Source of the DNA: an uncultured Pelagibacteraceae bacterium
Lineage (GTDB): Bacteria; Pseudomonadota; Alphaproteobacteria; Pelagibacterales; Pelagibacteraceae
Reading direction: 5' to 3'
Assembly: GCA_902515095.1 (NCBI GenBank)
Contig: CABXTC010000007.1
Location: 1 to 51,157, forward strand
Length of the DNA: 51,157 nt
Numbering within the stretch: the stretch's first letter is position 1; every line of letters begins with the position of its first letter. The translations under genes and the position numbers were made by a program. The notes under the pieces are model-generated. The model was not told where the DNA came from. It made no database searches and was given only the letters and a program-made list of their open reading frames with translations. Shown here piece after piece: positions 50,850 to 51,157 of the stretch.

Positions 50850-51157
50850 ATGTTAAAACTAAGATTATCTAGAGGTGGTACAAAAAAGAGACCTGTTTAC
50901 AAGGTTGTTGTAGCTGATAGCCGATTTGCTAGAGATGGTAGATTTATAGAAAAAGTTGGTTTTTTTAATCCACTTTTACCAAAAGAAAAAAAAGAAAGAA
51001 TAGGACTAGAGGCTGAAAGAATAAAATACTGGTTAGGTCAAGGCGCTCAACCCACAACAAGAGTAGCTAGAATTTTAGGTGAGAATGAATTGATGCCGAT
51101 GCCTGCCAATGGTAATAATCCCCAAAAAGCAATTCCAAAAAAAGATAGAAAAAAAGA
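50850..51157 (+). CDS. rpsP: 30S ribosomal protein S16 (3' end outside window)
   Basis: The first 102 codons are present and no stop is reached. The start [20 protein letters not shown] is typical of S16, followed by [14 protein letters not shown] and [20 protein letters not shown]. The reading frame continues past the usual 80-90 residues into a Pro/Lys-rich tail, as in many alphaproteobacterial S16 proteins. A GGAG ribosome site (50841-50844) lies 5 bp before the ATG. In this class rimM and trmD usually follow. Confidence 0.96.
   Translation, partial: MLKLRLSRGGTKKRPVYKVVVADSRFARDGRFIEKVGFFNPLLPKEKKERIGLEAERIKYWLGQGAQPTTRVARILGENELMPMPANGNNPQKAIPKKDRKK

Noticed and set aside
1..51157. Mobile elements, prophage, CRISPR arrays, toxin-antitoxin or defence systems
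   Set aside because: I found no transposase, integrase, regularly spaced direct repeats or recognised defence genes; the gene content is ordinary chromosomal.

Overview
This 51-kb window looks like a chromosomal segment of a SAR11-type marine alphaproteobacterium (Pelagibacterales). The evidence is strongly AT-rich coding and spacer DNA, densely packed genes with stop/start overlaps (TAATG, ATGA, TGATG), very short spacers, and gene neighbourhoods usual for alphaproteobacteria (rpe-heparinase-like-purH, hemC-hemD, DUF2794-yciB, dapF/ftsY, ffh-rpsP). I see no rRNA, insertion sequence, prophage, CRISPR array or other sign of recent transfer. One tRNA gene (Gly-GCC) is present. The assignment rests on sequence character and remembered family features, not on a search.

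Layout. 1-1.6 kb: the start of a LON-domain protein (minus strand, running off the edge), a sulfotransferase, tRNA-Gly, and a pterin dehydratase gene 8 bp after the tRNA. 1.6-5.8 kb (minus): purH, a heparinase II/III-like gene, rpe and a YggT-like gene. 5.9-10.8 kb: a two-subunit sodium:solute symporter and acetyl-CoA synthetase, flanking a plus-strand gene of unknown function; together these suggest acetate uptake and activation. 10.8-16.7 kb: EVE protein and tsaD (minus), diverging from hemC-hemD-mscS-yggT-folD and two small membrane genes. 16.7-23.3 kb: a DMT transporter, a sugar dehydrogenase and an atypical SDR (minus), then a light-repair island. That island holds a cryptochrome/photolyase of the bacterial (6-4) type without most iron-sulfur ligands, a DUF2256 peptide, a glutamine amidotransferase, an ArfA-like peptide, a small membrane protein and, convergently, a second photolyase with inverted domain order. 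23.3-29.8 kb: PsiE-like and other membrane proteins, argG, a 2OG-oxygenase-like protein, an IalB-like protein, an aldo/keto reductase, a Bax-inhibitor-1 protein, DUF2794, yciB and hspQ.

29.8-34.6 kb: a candidate small RNA, then ccmC-D-E-F-G-H for cytochrome c maturation, then a PagL-like gene. 34.6-45.1 kb: a 2-hydroxyacid cluster of two tandem LldD-type FMN dehydrogenases, an aminotransferase, a FAD-linked D-lactate/glycolate-type dehydrogenase, an NAD(P)-dependent 2-hydroxyacid dehydrogenase, a complete TRAP transporter (P-Q-M) and an amidase. Together these could import a hydroxy- or oxo-acid and interconvert it with oxo- and amino acids. 45.1-47.6 kb: a small membrane protein, a DMT transporter, an alpha/beta hydrolase and a secreted protein of unknown function. 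47.6-51.2 kb: ftsY and dapF (minus) diverging from a structured RNA leader, ffh and the start of rpsP, so both SRP GTPases lie within 3 kb.

The least explained signals are RNA-level: a 60-nt hairpin with a 32-nt pyrimidine-rich loop between hspQ and ccmC, and a compact multi-helix leader in front of ffh. At protein level the most notable are the two unusual photolyases and a Lys/Arg-rich N-terminal tail on acetyl-CoA synthetase.
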